From NCBI RefSeq assembly GCF_040111675.1, contig NZ_CP157794.1:1350001-1414000 (forward strand): DNA of 64,000 bases, read 5' to 3'. The notes under the pieces are model-generated. The model was not told where the DNA came from. It was given only the letters and a program-made list of their open reading frames with translations, and did no database searches. This stretch comes from Salinarimonas sp. (GTDB lineage: Bacteria; Pseudomonadota; Alphaproteobacteria; Rhizobiales; Beijerinckiaceae). Below, piece after piece: positions 18,944-28,965 of the stretch. The first letter of the stretch is position 1; each line of letters opens with the position of its first letter. The position numbers were made by a program, and so were the translations under genes.

Positions 18944-19786
18944 TCAGAACAGTCGCAGGACCGACTGGTCGCGCTGGGAGGCCAGCGCCAGCGCCGTCTG
19001 GGCGATCTGGTTGCGGGTGTTGAGCGAGGTCAGCTTGGCGCCTTCCTCGTTCAGGTCCGCGAGCGTCCAGTCGTCCGCGCCGGCGCGGAGCGTCGAGATC
19101 ATGTTCTCGGTGAACTCCTGGCGCGCGGTGATGATGGCGTTGTTGGCGCCGAGACGGCTCGCCTCGGTGCGCAGCGACGTGATGGCCGTGCGCAGGTTGG
19201 TGAGCTGCGTCTGGATGTTGGCGTCGCCGACGGTGTCGGAGGCGCCGTTGGTCCAGCCGCCGGCCGCGTTGGTGGTGACGCCGAGCGTGGCGGCGTCGAG
19301 CACCGTGCCGCCGTTCACCGAGAGCGCCAGCGAGGCGGAGGTGTCGGACGCGTCGAAGCGCACGTTGAGCGTCCCGCCGTTGAGCAGGTTGACGCCGCCG
19401 TAGCCCGAGTTCGTCATCAGGTCGTCGACCTGCGTGAGGATCTCGTTGAACTGCGTCTGCAGCTGGCCGCGCACCGTGGCGTCCTGCTCGGCGGCGGCCT
19501 GGTTGGCGATACCCTGGGCGGTCTCGAAGAGCTTCTTCATGCCCTCGATACCGGTGGTCGCCGCCGAGATCGTCCGGGTCGCCTGCTGCATCTGGTCCTG
19601 AAGGCCGGCGAGGTCGCCAGCGCGATCGCGCAGGCCCGCGGCCGAGAAGAAGGCGAGCGGATTGTCGGTGGCGGAATTGACCTTGAGGCCGGTGGCGAGC
19701 CGCTGCTCGGACTGGTTGGCGGCCCGCGTGGTCTGCTGAATGGTGAGCAGCGTGTTGCGGATGCCCGAAGAAAGCGCGATCTGCAT
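18944..19786 (-). CDS. Flagellin, copy 1
   Basis: This 280-residue filament protein has the conserved flagellin N-terminal domain (SSGIRNTLLTIQQTTRAANQSEQRLATGLKVNSATDNPLAFF) and C-terminal domain (ENMISTLRAGADDWTLADLNEEGAKLTSLNTRNQIAQTALA), joined by a short variable middle of about 120 residues. The ATG at 19786 follows AGAAGGAGAT. The last 95 residues are almost identical to copy 2 at 22718-23566; the centres differ. A glycosyltransferase gene lies upstream on the same strand, but a terminator and its own promoter box separate the units. Confidence 0.96.
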   Translation of the reverse strand: MQIALSSGIRNTLLTIQQTTRAANQSEQRLATGLKVNSATDNPLAFFSAAGLRDRAGDLAGLQDQMQQATRTISAATTGIEGMKKLFETAQGIANQAAAEQDATVRGQLQTQFNEILTQVDDLMTNSGYGGVNLLNGGTLNVRFDASDTSASLALSVNGGTVLDAATLGVTTNAAGGWTNGASDTVGDANIQTQLTNLRTAITSLRTEASRLGANNAIITARQEFTENMISTLRAGADDWTLADLNEEGAKLTSLNTRNQIAQTALALASQRDQSVLRLF

Positions 19787-19851
19787 GACGATCTCCTTCT
19801 GTGTCGTCGTAAGGACCGTTCTGGCCTTGAACGCACTCTGACCGATCACCC

Positions 19852-19877
19852 GTAAAGCGGCGGTTCAGAAACGTGCC
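19852..19877 (-). promoter_or_regulatory. Upstream box shared by both flagellin genes, copy 1
   Basis: On the minus strand the sequence follows GGCACG-N3-CTRAACC-N4-CTTTAC, ending 65 bp before the flagellin ATG. The same box with identical internal spacing lies upstream of the second flagellin (23621-23646), while the sequences around it differ. It begins like a sigma-54 -24 element (GGCACG), but the -12 GC is absent. It may be a promoter or an activator site. Confidence 0.45.
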
Positions 19878-19910
19878 TAACGCCCGTTAACGCGGCCGTT
19901 GAAACGCGAA

Positions 19911-19936
19911 ACGGGTCCGCCGGAGGGCGGACCCGT
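19911..19936 (-). terminator. Terminator-like hairpin after the glycosyltransferase operon
   Basis: An 11-bp perfect stem, ACGGGTCCGCC with GGCGGACCCGT and a GGAG loop, lies 28 bp past the GT2 stop. On the minus strand it is followed by TTCGCGTTTC, a weak T-tract. It would end the flagellin 2-GT-GT transcript before the promoter of flagellin 1. Confidence 0.6.
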
Positions 19937-19964
19937 CGAAGAGGGTCAACGATTGCTGAAGCGC

Positions 19965-21212
19965 TCAGGCGGATATCCGCCGCATCGTGGCCGCGAGGTC
20001 GATGACGAGATCGTCCGGACGATCCGCGGGCGTGCGCGTGCGCGCCATCCCGATGAAGGCGGTGCGTCCCTTGCGCTCGCCGGCCCAGTCCGCCGCGCAG
20101 ACCGGCGCCACGTTATGGCGCGCGAGATCGATCACGTTGAGGTAGATGGAGAAGATCTCGTCGGCGAGGACGACCTCCTCGGCTCCGAGCATGGTGGCCT
20201 CGCGCAGGGCCGAATCCATCGCGGCGAGCGAGAGGAGCTCGTGCGCGGTCTCGGTCGAGAGCGCGTCGACGCCGTGGGCGTGCAGCCGCCGGTAGAGGTG
20301 CCAGGCCTTCTCCCAGTGGCGGGCGCCGAGCTGGAGGCGCAGCGCCATGGCCATGCGGTCGAGCACGAAGGCGTCGAGCTTCGCGACGACGCCCGACCAG
20401 TCCGCCTCGGGATCCGCCTGCCGCGCCCGGCCGACGAGGTGCTCGAGCCCGCCGCGATACATGTCCCAGCCCGTGGCGGTCTCGCTGTTGCCCTGGTGCT
20501 TGCCGTGGCGGGAGACGCCGGTGACGATGGCGTGCGGGCGGTCGGAGAACACGACCTTGCCCGCCTCCACCGCACGGGCGAGCGTGACGAAGAAATGATA
20601 GGCGGTCTGATCGGCGGGGCCGATCACCTCGTTCACGACTTCCGGGCGGATGGCGAAGGTCTCCGGAAAGATTCGCCGGGTCAGGACGAGCTCGGCGGCG
20701 GCCCGGAAGTCGCCCCGTTCGATGACGACGGGCGCCTCGACGGACCAGCTCGCTCCGACGATCTTGTTGCGCTCGCGCTCGTTCATCACGAACCACGGCG
20801 CCTGGATCATGACGAGATCGGGGTCGTCGCGGAACATGGCGACGTAGGAGGCGACGGTCTCGGGGATCAGCAGGTCGTCGTCGCCGGTCGTCACCACGAT
20901 GCGGCCCGCGGCGTGGCGGTGGCCGTAGAGAAAGTTGCCGAGATAGCCGAGGTTGCGCGGCTGGCGCACGCTGCGCACGCGCGGGCTGCGCTCGCGCCAG
21001 CGGGCGATCACCTCCTGCGCCTCTGGGCCGGAGGCGTTGTCGCAGACCAGGATCTCGTAGTCGATCCCGGCCGCGTCGAAGTTCTGGACGTGGTGCCTGA
21101 GGCAGGTCTCGAGATAGGTCGGCCGTTCGTAGGTCGGGACCAGGATGGTCACGTCCGCGCGGGCGCCCCGCTCGGCGGCGCTCGCGGCGTCGGTCGTCTC
21201 GCACGTCTTCAT
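19965..21212 (-). CDS. Family 2 glycosyltransferase, likely flagellin-linked
   Basis: This 415-residue cytoplasmic GT-A enzyme starts VTILVPTYERPTYLETCLRHHVQNF and has the nucleotide-sugar stretch EILVCDNASG and the acidic DxD-type motif TTGDDDLLIPET. The C-terminal half (about 200 residues) is helical with no recognised domain. The gap to the Skp1-type transferase gene upstream is 18 bp, and that gene follows flagellin 2 by 44 bp, so all three probably share a transcript. The sugar donor and acceptor are unknown; modification of flagellin is inferred from position. Confidence 0.82.
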   Translation of the reverse strand: MKTCETTDAASAAERGARADVTILVPTYERPTYLETCLRHHVQNFDAAGIDYEILVCDNASGPEAQEVIARWRERSPRVRSVRQPRNLGYLGNFLYGHRHAAGRIVVTTGDDDLLIPETVASYVAMFRDDPDLVMIQAPWFVMNERERNKIVGASWSVEAPVVIERGDFRAAAELVLTRRIFPETFAIRPEVVNEVIGPADQTAYHFFVTLARAVEAGKVVFSDRPHAIVTGVSRHGKHQGNSETATGWDMYRGGLEHLVGRARQADPEADWSGVVAKLDAFVLDRMAMALRLQLGARHWEKAWHLYRRLHAHGVDALSTETAHELLSLAAMDSALREATMLGAEEVVLADEIFSIYLNVIDLARHNVAPVCAADWAGERKGRTAFIGMARTRTPADRPDDLVIDLAATMRRISA

Positions 21213-21230
21213 GGTTCCTCCCGCCCGGCC

Positions 21231-22673
21231 TCAGCCGGCCGCGGCGACGCCGTCCCGCGGCGGCGCGCCGGCGCTCTCGGCGGCGGCTTTCACCGCGTTC
21301 ATCAGGTGCACGGCGTAGGACAGCTTCGCGAGCGTGCAGGCGAGCGCGTAGCGGTCCCAGGTGCTGAAGTCGGCGATCAGCTTTTCGCGGTCCGGCTGGA
21401 GACGCGCCTGCGGCGCGCCGTCGACGCGCGCGGCGCGATGGCGATCGAACTCGATGATGAGCGTCACCAGCTCCTCGACGAGACGCGGCGTCTCCCAGGC
21501 GGCGAGCGCCTCGCGCAGCAGCATCTCCTCGGCCTCGACGAGGGCGGGGCGGCGCTCGGCCGGATCGTCCAGGACCGGGACCTCGAACTGGGCGATCGTC
21601 TCGACGTCGGGTACGAAGCGTGCGCGCACGCAGTCCTCGGTCACCCGCTTGAAGCGGAAATCGATGCCCGTATAGGCTTCGTACTGCGCGAGCGTGCGCG
21701 CCTCGCCCAGCCCGAACAGGTCGAGGTCCACGAGGACCGGCGCGTCGAGAACCAGCGTATGCCCGGTCGAGTGGTTGAAGCGGTGAAAGGCCCGCGTCGT
21801 CCAAGCACCCATCCGCTGGGTGTAGCGCGCGTCCGGCGCGGCGCCGCGCTTCACGCGGTTGTCGCGCTTGTACTGGTGCCACATCGTGCGCCGCGGGGCG
21901 GCGAAGACGTCGAAGCCGTGTGTGTAGAGCCGCAGAGCGTACGAGATCTCCTCGGTGGAGAAGCAGGCATAGGGGTCGTAGGGCACGTCCGCGATGGTGC
22001 GGCCGTAGCCGAACAGCGCGCCGGCGAGGAGGAAGGGAAGCCGCACCGCCCGCTGCAGGGGCTCCTGCAGCCACAGCCCCGTGAACCTGATCGAGCCGTC
22101 CTCCAGGAAGCCGTCCGTGCGCAGGATGCCGGGGTGGAGGTCGGACAGCGTGTCGCCCGGCGTGAGATAGGGCGGCGGCGTCATCGTCAGAAGCGGCTTG
22201 TCCGAGGGGCAGGCGCGCAGATCCTCGATCAGGATCTCGTCCCAGCCGGCCTCGAACTTCATGTGCGAATCGATCTGGAGGTAGAACTCCTCGCCGCGCC
22301 ACATCGCCTGGGCCAGGAAGCGCGCCCAGCAGACGCCGAGGCTGTCGCGCCAGTCGAGGCGCATCTCGCGGACCTGGTCGCGGCGGGCCGGCTGGAGATC
22401 GAAGTAGGCGGCGTCCTCCACCGGGTCGTGCTGCCAGACGAGGCCGACGGAGATGCGCTCCGGCCGCGCCGCCTTCTCGAACAGCTCGACCAGCGTCTTC
22501 TGGCATTCCGGGTCGCGGAAGGCGGCGATCGAGACGAAGATCCGGCCCTCGCCCGGCTCCGGGGTCTCCGGGTCCGCCGGCGCGCGCAGGGCGCGCGCCT
22601 TCTGGAAGAGCGTCTCCAGCTCCGGGTCGCCGAGCGGGCGCGGGAAGGCGAGAGCGGTGGGCGCGTTGGACAT
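21231..22673 (-). CDS. Skp1-type GlcNAc transferase family (GlcNAc/GT60-like) glycosyltransferase
   Basis: This 480-residue protein resembles the eukaryotic Skp1 hydroxyproline GlcNAc transferase family (Pfam GlcNAc). Recognisable blocks are IFVSIAAFRDPECQKTLVELFEKA, VGLVWQHDP, ARFLAQAMWRGEEFYLQIDSHMKFEAGWD with the D-S-H metal-site triad at 135-137, the FGYGRTIADVPYDPYACFSTEEISYALRLYTHGFDVFAP-like run and MWHQYKRDN. Family members transfer GlcNAc to hydroxyl groups on proteins. It lies 44 bp after flagellin 2 and 18 bp before a GT2 gene. Attachment of sugar to flagellin is inferred; no such pairing is familiar to me in a characterised bacterium. Confidence 0.82.
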   Translation of the reverse strand: MSNAPTALAFPRPLGDPELETLFQKARALRAPADPETPEPGEGRIFVSIAAFRDPECQKTLVELFEKAARPERISVGLVWQHDPVEDAAYFDLQPARRDQVREMRLDWRDSLGVCWARFLAQAMWRGEEFYLQIDSHMKFEAGWDEILIEDLRACPSDKPLLTMTPPPYLTPGDTLSDLHPGILRTDGFLEDGSIRFTGLWLQEPLQRAVRLPFLLAGALFGYGRTIADVPYDPYACFSTEEISYALRLYTHGFDVFAAPRRTMWHQYKRDNRVKRGAAPDARYTQRMGAWTTRAFHRFNHSTGHTLVLDAPVLVDLDLFGLGEARTLAQYEAYTGIDFRFKRVTEDCVRARFVPDVETIAQFEVPVLDDPAERRPALVEAEEMLLREALAAWETPRLVEELVTLIIEFDRHRAARVDGAPQARLQPDREKLIADFSTWDRYALACTLAKLSYAVHLMNAVKAAAESAGAPPRDGVAAAG

Positions 22674-22717
22674 GGAGCGTGCCTTCCTTCCCCGCCGGCG
22701 CGGCCGGCCCGGTTTCG

Positions 22718-23566
22718 TCAGCCGAACAGCCGCAGGACCGACTGATCGCGCTGGGCGGCCAGCGCCAGCGCCGTCTGGGCGATCTGGTTGCGGGTGTTGA
22801 GCGAGGTGAGCTTGGCGCCCTCCTCGTTCAGGTCCGCGAGCGTCCAGTCGTCTGCGCCGGCCTTCAGCGTGTTGATCATGTTCTCGGTGAATTCCTGGCG
22901 GGTGGTGATCACCGCGTTGTTGGCGCCGAGCCGGCTCGCCTCGGTGCGCAGCGACGTGATGGCCGTGCGCAGCTGGGTGAGCTGCGTCTGGATCGCCGCG
23001 TCGCCGACGGTGTCGGAGGCGCCGTTGGTCCAGCCTCCGGTCGCCGTCGAGACGACGCCCAGCGTCGCGACGTCGAGGGCCGTGCCGCCGTTCACGGTGA
23101 GCGCCAGGGACGCCGTGGTGTCGTTCGGGTCGAACATCACCCGCAGCGTGCCGCCGTTGAGCAGGTTGACGCCGCCGTAGCCCGAATTCTCCATCAGGTC
23201 GTCGACCTGGACGAGGATGTCGTTGAACTGCTGCTGCAGCTGCTGGCGGACCGTCTGGTCCTGCTCGGCCGCCGCGGAGTTGGCGAGGCCCTGCGCGGTC
23301 TCGAGGAGCTTCTTCATGCCCTCGATGCCGGTATTCGCCGCGGCGATCGTTCTCGTCGCCTGCTGCATGCGGTCCTGCAGGCCCGCGAGGTCGGTCGAGC
23401 GATCGCGCAGGCCCGCCGCCGTGAAGAAGGCGAGCGGGTTGTCGATCGCGGAGTTCACCTTGAGACCGGTCGCGAGCCGCTGCTCGGCCTCGGTGGCCGA
23501 GCGCGTGGTCCTCTGGATCGTCAGCAGGGTGTCGCGGATTCCCGCGGACAGGGCAACTTGAGACAT
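22718..23566 (-). CDS. Flagellin, copy 2
   Basis: This 282-residue flagellin is closely related to copy 1: the N-terminal region (SAGIRDTLLTIQRTTRSATEAEQRLATGLKVNSAIDNPLAFF), the GGVNLLNGGTLRV segment and the C-terminal 95 residues align without gaps. Differences cluster in the middle (DPNDTTASLALTVNGG, VVSTATGGW). Both middles are rich in Ser and Thr, possible O-glycosylation sites. It heads a likely operon with two glycosyltransferase genes downstream. It carries the same upstream box as copy 1. Confidence 0.96.
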   Translation of the reverse strand: MSQVALSAGIRDTLLTIQRTTRSATEAEQRLATGLKVNSAIDNPLAFFTAAGLRDRSTDLAGLQDRMQQATRTIAAANTGIEGMKKLLETAQGLANSAAAEQDQTVRQQLQQQFNDILVQVDDLMENSGYGGVNLLNGGTLRVMFDPNDTTASLALTVNGGTALDVATLGVVSTATGGWTNGASDTVGDAAIQTQLTQLRTAITSLRTEASRLGANNAVITTRQEFTENMINTLKAGADDWTLADLNEEGAKLTSLNTRNQIAQTALALAAQRDQSVLRLFG

Positions 23567-23620
23567 CGGCGCACCTCAACGACGCATGAAAGCGAGTTTG
23601 GGTTAAGGTTGACCGAAATG

Positions 23621-23646
23621 GTAAAGATAAGGTTTAGCGCCGTGCC
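23621..23646 (-). promoter_or_regulatory. Upstream box shared by both flagellin genes, copy 2
   Basis: The minus strand carries GGCACG-N3-CTRAACC-N4-CTTTAC, 54 bp before the flagellin 2 ATG, with the same spacing as at 19852-19877. Sequence around the box is not shared, so the box itself seems to be held by selection. Confidence 0.45.
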
Positions 23647-23792
23647 CGATTCACCATTCTCGTAAACGGTCGAGCGCGGCCGCTCTGCGCGCAAGCCCTT
23701 GCCGCAACGGCACTCTCGGGGAGACGCGGCGATGGCCGGGCTGCCGCCGCCGCCTGCGATCCCTCCGCGGCGTTCACCATGAATCCCGCGGC

Positions 23793-24923
23793 TCAGCGGA
23801 GCGCCGTGCGCACCGCGTCCACGATCCGGTCCTGCGTCGGCTCGTCGAGATAGGGGTGCATCGGCAGGCTCACCACTTCCTGCGAGAGCCGCTCGGAGAC
23901 CGGCACGCCGTTGCCGGCGGACGGATAGCGCTCGTAGGCCGGCTGGCGGTTCAAGGGCTTCGGGTAATGGATCGCGGTCGGCACGCCCTTCTCCTGCAGC
24001 GCGGCGCGGAAGGCCTCGCGCCGCTCCGGGGCGATGCGCAGCGTGTACTGCGCCCAGACCGAGGGCGTCTCCTCCGCGATCGCCGGCACGGTCGCGACCT
24101 CGCCGAGGAGCGCGTTGTAGCGCGCGGCGACGCGGCGGCGGGCCGCGATCTCGTCGGGGAAGATCTTCAGCTTCTCGACGAGGATCGCCGCTTGCAGGGC
24201 GTCGATGCGCCCGTTCATTCCGATCTCGACATGATCGTAGGCGATCTTGCCCATGCCGTGCATGCGCATGGAGCGCATGAGCCGGGCGAGATCGTCGTCC
24301 TCCGTGAAGACCGCGCCGGCGTCGCCGTAGGCGCCGAGCGGCTTCGAGGGGAAGAACGAGGTCGCGGTGGCGAGGCCGATCGTGCCGACCTTGCGGCCCT
24401 TGTACTCGGCGCCGAAGCTCTGCGCGGCGTCGGTGAGGAGCCACAGGTCCTCGCGCGCGCAGATCGGCTCGATGCGGTCGTAGTCCGCCGGGCGGCCGTA
24501 GAGATCCACCGCCATGACCCCGACGGGTCGCAGCTTCAGGCCGCGCGCCGTCTCGATCCCGCGCTCCAGGCTCTCGGGGGAGAGATTGAAGCTCGCCTCC
24601 TCGACGTCGCAGAAGATCGGCGTCGCGCCGAGCCAGGCGACCACCTCGGCGGTGGCCGCGAAGGTGAAGGCGGGAACCAGGATCGCGTCGCCCGGGCGCA
24701 CGCCCCGGGCCATCAGCACGAGCGCCAGCGCGTCCGTGCCGCTCGCCACCCCGATGGCGTGGCGCGCGCCGGTGAAGGCGCGAAGCGCGTCCTCGAAGGC
24801 GTCCACCTCGCGGCCCAGGATGAAGCCGCAATGGTCCATGACGCGCGCGACCGCCTCGTCGAGCGCCGTCCCGAGCCGGCGGCGCTGCGCCGGCAGGTCG
24901 ATGAAGGGGATGGGGGTCGTCAT
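23793..24923 (-). CDS. DegT/DnrJ/EryC1 sugar aminotransferase, WbpE-like
   Basis: This 376-residue PLP enzyme aligns, from memory, with WbpE/WlbC, which aminate a 3-keto UDP-N-acetylglucosaminuronate. Shared blocks include FIDLPAQRRRL, GFILGREVDAFEDALRAFTGA, ASGTDALALVLMA, PAFTFAATAEVVAWLGA, LTDAAQSFGAEYKGR, and SFFPSKPLGAYGDAGA with the Schiff-base lysine K194; then GMNGRIDALQAAIL and VPTAIHYPKPLNRQPAYE. It lies 32 bp after the WlbA/WbpB-like oxidoreductase gene, its expected partner. It probably makes an amino sugar for the flagellin glycan or a surface polysaccharide. Confidence 0.88.
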   Translation of the reverse strand: MTTPIPFIDLPAQRRRLGTALDEAVARVMDHCGFILGREVDAFEDALRAFTGARHAIGVASGTDALALVLMARGVRPGDAILVPAFTFAATAEVVAWLGATPIFCDVEEASFNLSPESLERGIETARGLKLRPVGVMAVDLYGRPADYDRIEPICAREDLWLLTDAAQSFGAEYKGRKVGTIGLATATSFFPSKPLGAYGDAGAVFTEDDDLARLMRSMRMHGMGKIAYDHVEIGMNGRIDALQAAILVEKLKIFPDEIAARRRVAARYNALLGEVATVPAIAEETPSVWAQYTLRIAPERREAFRAALQEKGVPTAIHYPKPLNRQPAYERYPSAGNGVPVSERLSQEVVSLPMHPYLDEPTQDRIVDAVRTALR

Positions 24924-24955
24924 GGATCGTTCCTGGGGTGTCCCTGGTGGGCTGC

Positions 24956-25981
24956 TCAGGCGCTGGCGCGGGCGGGAAGCGTGTGGACCTGGTGGTCGGT
25001 CATCGAGAGGGCGGCGCGGTGGAGCACGTCCATCACCGCGAGCGCCTCGGTCGCCCCGGTGATCGGCTCCTCGCCCGAGGCGCAGCATGCGAGGAAGTGC
25101 GCGCACTCGGCGAGCAGCGGCTCGGCCTGCTCGACCTCGACCGGCACGGGATCGGCGCGCACCACGGTGGGCGAGCCGCCGTCCAGCGAGACCTGGTGGG
25201 GATAGATCTGGACCTTCCGGTCCCAGGGCAGGCAATCGTCGAACACCGCCATGGCCTGCGAGCCGATGACCGAGATGCGGTGCTCCTTGAAGGGATGCAG
25301 CCAGGACACGTGGATCATCGCCTGCGGCCCGCCGGCGAAGCCGAGCCGCAGGGTCACGGCGTCCGCGGTCTCCTTGCGCAGATGGCCCTCGCCGAAGGCC
25401 TCCACGGTCTCCGGCGCGCCGCCCATGAGCGCGAGCGTCATCGAGACGTCGTGGGGCGCGAGGCACCAGAGCGCGTCCTCCTCCTTGCGCACCGCGCCGA
25501 GATTCAGCCGGTTGGCGTGGACGCGGCGCACCTCGCCGAGGCGGCCCGAGGCGACGAGCTCCTTGAGCGCGCGAAAGCCGTTGTGGAACTGGAGGATATG
25601 CCCGGTCATCAGGGTGCGGCCGGCCTGGCGTGCGGCGTCCGCGACCGCGAGCGCGTCGGGATAGTTCAGCGTCAGCGGCTTCTCGATGTAGACGTGCTTG
25701 CCGGCGGCGAGGGCGGCCTCGGCCACCGCGCGGTGCATCGAGGGCGGCGTCGCGATGGCGACGGCGCCGATGCCCGCATCGGCGAGAACCTCGTCCAGCG
25801 TCGCGCCGCGGCAGCCGAACAGGGCGGTCAGCGATTCGACCGTCTCCGCGTTGGGGTCGACCACGGCCTCGAGCGTGCCGAGGGTGGCGAAGCAGCGCGC
25901 GATGTTGCGCCCCCACGCACCGCATCCGATGACGGCGACACGCGGTGTCTGGTTCTGCGAGTCCAGGTTCTGCGCGACCAT
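24956..25981 (-). CDS. Gfo/Idh/MocA oxidoreductase, WlbA/WbpB-like
   Basis: This 341-residue NAD-dependent dehydrogenase has a Rossmann fold, AVIGCGAWGRNIAR (16-29), and the EKP motif with catalytic K101. The block ANRLNLGAVRKEEDALWCLAPHDVSM (156-181) closely recalls WlbA/WbpB, which oxidise UDP-N-acetylglucosaminuronate at C3; H177 and D178 lie at the usual active site. The ATG at 25981 follows GGAAAGGG; a longer frame upstream is less likely. With the WbpE-like gene next to it, the pair would make a UDP-2-acetamido-3-amino-hexuronate. The acetyltransferase of that pathway is not in the window. Confidence 0.87.
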   Translation of the reverse strand: MVAQNLDSQNQTPRVAVIGCGAWGRNIARCFATLGTLEAVVDPNAETVESLTALFGCRGATLDEVLADAGIGAVAIATPPSMHRAVAEAALAAGKHVYIEKPLTLNYPDALAVADAARQAGRTLMTGHILQFHNGFRALKELVASGRLGEVRRVHANRLNLGAVRKEEDALWCLAPHDVSMTLALMGGAPETVEAFGEGHLRKETADAVTLRLGFAGGPQAMIHVSWLHPFKEHRISVIGSQAMAVFDDCLPWDRKVQIYPHQVSLDGGSPTVVRADPVPVEVEQAEPLLAECAHFLACCASGEEPITGATEALAVMDVLHRAALSMTDHQVHTLPARASA

Positions 25982-26172
25982 GTAACCCTTTCCACCCGCG
26001 CGCTCACCGGCGCGGTTACGGTGTCCGCTTGGCTGATCGTCCCCGCGTGTAGCGCATCTGAGCTCGGCGTGCCATACGCTTGCGGTCTGCGCCCACGGGC
26101 GCTTATGCATGGCCCCGGCGACGCCTCGCCGCAGGCGGCCGCGTCGCGCGGACCACGAGCGGGAGAGAGAAC

Positions 26173-26712
26173 ATGTCCGCGATGCAGCGCTATCGCGATC
26201 TCGCCGGCTACAACGCCTGGGCCAACGCGCGCCTCTACGACGCCGCGGCGGGACTGCCCGACGCGCTCTATCGCGCGGACGAGGGCGCCTTCTTCGGCTC
26301 GCTGCATCGCACGCTCAACCACCTCCTCGTCGGGGACACGATCTGGATGGCGCGCTTCACCGGCGACGACGCGCCGAAGCTCGCGCTCGACGCCGTGCCG
26401 CACGACGAGCTCCCCGCGCTGCGGGCCGCGCGCGACGCCATGGACGCGCGCATCGTCGCCTTCGTGGAGGGTCTCGACACGGCGGCGCTCGATCGACCGT
26501 TCAGCTACCGGACGAACTCGAGCCCGGCCGTCGTCACCCAGCCGCTGGCCCCGGCGCTCGACCACTTCTTCAATCACCAGACACACCATCGCGGCCAGGC
26601 GCATGCGCTGCTCACCCGGCTCGCGGGCACGGCGCCGTCCTTCGATCTGATTCTCTATCACCGCGAGACCGGGCGCGGCGGCGCCACCGTGCGACCGATC
26701 ACGGCCGCTTGA
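26173..26712 (+). CDS. DinB family protein
   Basis: A 179-residue four-helix-bundle protein of the DinB/YfiT superfamily. The probable metal-binding histidines are H50 (in HRTLNHLL), H135 and H139 (in FFNHQTHHRGQAH). RYRDLAGYNAWANARLYDAAAGL is the usual first helix. Members include DNA-damage-induced proteins and thiol transferases; the function here is unknown. The ATG at 26173 follows GGGAGAGAGA. It is divergent from the oxidoreductase gene; its 3' end overlaps a small convergent gene by 14 bp. Confidence 0.88.
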   Translation: MSAMQRYRDLAGYNAWANARLYDAAAGLPDALYRADEGAFFGSLHRTLNHLLVGDTIWMARFTGDDAPKLALDAVPHDELPALRAARDAMDARIVAFVEGLDTAALDRPFSYRTNSSPAVVTQPLAPALDHFFNHQTHHRGQAHALLTRLAGTAPSFDLILYHRETGRGGATVRPITAA

Positions 26713-26884
26713 GGTCGATCTCGACGAGCGGCGCCGGCGGTGCGCAGGATACGGACACGGCCGGCGGCGGCGCGCAGCGACGCGAGGCCGCGATGGCGTC
26801 GACGGCGACGGCGATACCGGCGATGAGCGTCGCCAGCGCGACGATGATGGCGGTGATGCAGAAGTGGCGGGCGGTGTCGGTCAT
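26699..26884 (-). CDS. Possible small membrane protein
   Basis: A 61-residue frame with one strong hydrophobic helix (FCITAIIVALATLIAGIAVAV) followed by a short Pro- and Cys-containing tail (CAPPPAVSVSCAPPAP). A single-span membrane protein or a signal peptide with a small exported tail is plausible. It overlaps the convergent DinB-family gene by 14 bp. No homolog is recognised, and a chance frame cannot be ruled out. Confidence 0.45.
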   Translation of the reverse strand: MTDTARHFCITAIIVALATLIAGIAVAVDAIAASRRCAPPPAVSVSCAPPAPLVEIDLKRP

Positions 26885-27051
26885 GGGGCTACGCGAATCA
26901 CCTTTGTTAGCTTGTGAATGAAAGCCGGCCCCTCGTGGCCGCGCGAGGGCGCGAATGCGGCGGTTTCAGGGCAGTCGTCACGTTTCCTCGCGCCTGTCCC
27001 CACTCTCCACATCGCTTGTCAACACGCGCGGTCTGGGGGAGATAGGGCGCC

Positions 27052-28938
<1,887 letters not shown>

Positions 28939-28965
28939 GCGCTCGGTTGGGGGACGCGCACCGCT

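Noticed and set aside
19852..19877. Classical sigma-54 promoter for flagellin 1
   Set aside because: GGCACG is present, but 10 bases after GG there is AA rather than GC; the same holds for flagellin 2.
20113..22506. A ~800-residue minus-strand frame across both glycosyltransferase genes
   Set aside because: It is Arg/Pro-rich and out of phase with two recognisable glycosyltransferases.
18944..23566. Phase-variation or inversion system between the two flagellins
   Set aside because: Both genes point the same way, no recombinase gene is present, and no inverted recombination sites flank them.
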